Below, piece by piece: positions 5,198-6,582 of a DNA stretch of 6,582 bases (the first letter of the stretch is position 1; each line of letters begins with the position of its first letter). The stretch comes from Myxococcales bacterium (GTDB taxonomy: Bacteria; Myxococcota_A; UBA9160; JALSIO01): assembly GCA_026989995.1 (NCBI GenBank), contig JALSIO010000031.1, forward strand, positions 1 to 6,582, in the 5' to 3' direction. The notes beneath the pieces were generated by a model. It ran no database searches. It was not told the DNA's origin and saw only the letters and a program-made list of their open reading frames with translations. The translations under genes were made by a program, and so were the position numbers.

Positions 5198-6582
5198 CCC
5201 TCGGTGCCTCCCACGGTGAGTCCCGCCACGTAGACCGTGGGCATGCCCACCCCGACGGGGACCAACTGTCCTTCCTTCCCGCAGGTGCCCACGCCCGGGT
5301 CGAGGGCGAGGTCGTGGCCGACCGCCCGGATCCGGCGCAGCACCTCGGCCCCGTTCCCCATCAGCGTGGCGCCGCGGACCGGTGCCGTGATCCGGCCGTC
5401 CTCGATGCGGTAGGCCTCGTTGCAGCTGAACACGAAGTTCCCGCTGGTGATGTCGACCTGGCCGCCGCCGAAGGAGACGGCGTAGATGCCGCGCCGCACG
5501 CTTCGCAGGATGTCCTCGGGCTCCTCCTCGCCGGCGAGGAGGAAGGTGTTGGTCATGCGGGGAAGCGGGAGGTGGGCGTAGCTCTCGCGACGGCCGTTGC
5601 CGGTGGACCGGGTTCCCAGCAGCCGGGCGTTCAGCCGATCGTGCAGGTACCCGCGGAGCACCCCGTCCTCCACCAGGACGGTTCGACCCGTGGGTGTGCC
5701 CTCGTCGTCGACGTTGAGCGATCCGCGGCGTCCGGGAAGGGTGCCGTCGTCGACCACCGTCACGCCGGGCGGGGCGATGCGCTCCCCGATCCGGCCGGCG
5801 AAGGCCGAGGTTCCCTTGCGGTTGAAGTCGCCCTCGAGTCCGTGGCCGACGGCCTCGTGGAGGAGGATCCCGGGCCAGCCCGGGGCGAGCACGACGTCGA
5901 GGGTGCCGGCGGGGCAGGGCCGCGCGTCGAGGTTGGCGAGCGCCGCCCGCACCGCCCGCTCCACCATCGGCTTCCAGCGCTCCGGAGCGGCGAGCGCGTC
6001 GAAGGGCATGCGCCCCCCGCCCCCCTGCAGGCCCGCCTCCCGGCGCCCGTCCGGGCCGGCCGCGAGCACCCGGAGATTCAGGCGAACGAGGGGGCGGGCA
6101 TCCTCGACCACGCTGCCGTCGGAGCGGGCGATGAGGATCCGGGAGTGCCGGGCGAACAGGCTCGCCACCACTTGGACCACCTTCGGGTCGAGGCTCCGCG
6201 CGTAGGCGTCGAGGGCTTCGAGCAGGCCCGCGCGCTCGGCGAGGGGCGCCTCGGGCGGCGGAACCGCGACGGGGTAGAGGTCGCGTTCGGGTCGGCGACG
6301 CCGGGGCAGGCCGATCCGCCGCTCGGCCGAGCCCCCGGCCGCCACGGCGCGGGCGGTGGTCGCCGCGAGCCGGAGACTCTCCCGGTCGAGGGCATCCGTG
6401 TGGGCGTAGCCCTGGCGCTCGCCGGCCACCACCCGGACGCCGGCTCCCTGGATCACACGGCGCGCAGCGCTTCGCACCTCGCCGTCCTCGAGCTGGAGTG
6501 ATTCGTGGCAGGTGTGCTCGACGAAGAGGTCGGCCTCGTCCGCGTCCCGGCGAAGCGCCTCGGCGAGCGTCGAGCCGAGCCG
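5194..6582 (-). CDS. tldD: TldD zinc metalloprotease subunit (5' end outside window)
   Basis: The frame is open to the right edge, giving 462 visible residues; E. coli TldD has 481, so only about the first 20 are likely missing. The residues just inside the edge (LAEALRRDADEADLFVEHTC, then HESLQLEDGEV) continue the family pattern upstream of the GTG at 6477, so that GTG is internal. TldD carries the active site of the TldD/TldE protease. Visible features, numbered from the edge: GAGVRVVAGERQGYAHTD (46-63), DARPLVRLNLRVLA (161-174), PGWPGILLHEAVGHGLEGDF (234-253) with the zinc-binding HExxxH at 242-247, RRGSLNVDDEGTP (285-297), GNGRRESYAHLPLPRMTN (328-345), FGGGQVDITSGNF (371-383), and TCGKEGQ (433-439), whose Cys434 aligns with the metal-ligand cysteine of E. 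coli TldD. All catalytic features are intact. It overlaps pmbA by 4 nt (GTGA), so the two subunits are likely made in a coupled fashion. Confidence 0.95.
   Translation of the reverse strand, partial: RLGSTLAEALRRDADEADLFVEHTCHESLQLEDGEVRSAARRVIQGAGVRVVAGERQGYAHTDALDRESLRLAATTARAVAAGGSAERRIGLPRRRRPERDLYPVAVPPPEAPLAERAGLLEALDAYARSLDPKVVQVVASLFARHSRILIARSDGSVVEDARPLVRLNLRVLAAGPDGRREAGLQGGGGRMPFDALAAPERWKPMVERAVRAALANLDARPCPAGTLDVVLAPGWPGILLHEAVGHGLEGDFNRKGTSAFAGRIGERIAPPGVTVVDDGTLPGRRGSLNVDDEGTPTGRTVLVEDGVLRGYLHDRLNARLLGTRSTGNGRRESYAHLPLPRMTNTFLLAGEEEPEDILRSVRRGIYAVSFGGGQVDITSGNFVFSCNEAYRIEDGRITAPVRGATLMGNGAEVLRRIRAVGHDLALDPGVGTCGKEGQLVPVGVGMPTVYVAGLTVGGTEG
5842..5859 (-). other. HExxxH zinc motif of TldD
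   Basis: These six codons read His-Glu-Ala-Val-Gly-His on the minus strand, the metal-binding and catalytic motif of TldD. It is absent from the neighbouring PmbA, as expected for the non-catalytic partner. Confidence 0.93.

Noticed and set aside
1742..5233. A 1163-codon open frame on the + strand.
   Set aside because: It lies opposite four well-identified minus-strand genes, is rich in Arg/Pro/Gly/Ala low-complexity sequence and shows no family motif; it results from GC-rich codon use.
6475..6477. GTG as the tldD start.
   Set aside because: The in-frame residues from 6478 to the window edge match the TldD N-terminal pattern, so the gene is cut by the edge rather than starting here.
5314..6501. 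A 395-codon + strand frame opposite tldD.
   Set aside because: It is fully antisense to the conserved TldD coding sequence, and its translation has no recognisable domain.
1..6582. CRISPR arrays, tRNA or rRNA genes, insertion sequences, attachment sites, riboswitches.
   Set aside because: No regularly spaced DNA repeats, tRNA-like folds with T-loop sequence, transposase motifs or terminal inverted repeats were seen, and the window is almost fully coding.

Overview
This is a very GC-rich bacterial chromosomal window, densely packed with housekeeping-type genes and with no sign of mobile DNA, CRISPR, rRNA or tRNA. Strong G/C preference at third codon positions leaves long open frames opposite every real gene. 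GTG and TTG starts are common. The gene families suggest a high-GC Gram-negative lineage: an MCE/MlaD-like lipid-transport protein, DUF2203, TldD/PmbA, a LACTB2-type metallo-beta-lactamase and a class III CoA-transferase. A deltaproteobacterial/myxobacterial group or an uncultured soil phylum such as Binatota or Rokubacteria would fit. That placement is inference; no marker gene in the window decides it.

Layout. At the left edge on the + strand (2-801) is the 3' end of an MCE/MlaD-like gene, which overlaps by one base a small DUF2203 gene. Only 33 bp separates this pair from a convergent minus-strand cluster filling the rest of the window. Read in its own direction, from the right edge, that cluster is: tldD (5' end outside the window), pmbA/tldE, an 81-bp gap, a LACTB2-like MBL-fold hydrolase/RNase, a HEAT-repeat protein, and a CaiB/BaiF CoA-transferase. 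tldD-pmbA overlap by 4 nt (GTGA), MBL-HEAT by 4 nt (GTGA) and HEAT-CoA-transferase by 4 nt (TTGA). These overlaps point to translationally coupled expression, as one operon or as two adjacent ones split at the 81-bp gap.

How they may work together. TldD and PmbA/TldE form a known heteromeric metalloprotease that processes peptides and unfolded proteins; TldD here keeps its HExxxH zinc motif and C-terminal Cys. The MBL protein keeps the full set of metal ligands and the C-terminal winged helix of LACTB2. The HEAT protein looks like a pure helical scaffold. The CoA-transferase keeps its catalytic-region Asp. No substrate is evident for the last three. Their tight coupling suggests a shared task, but the sequence does not say which. 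I see no clearly new system; the most notable points are the coupled MBL-HEAT-CoA-transferase trio behind tldD-pmbA, the three-copy repeat in the MCE tail, and a cysteine cluster in PmbA.
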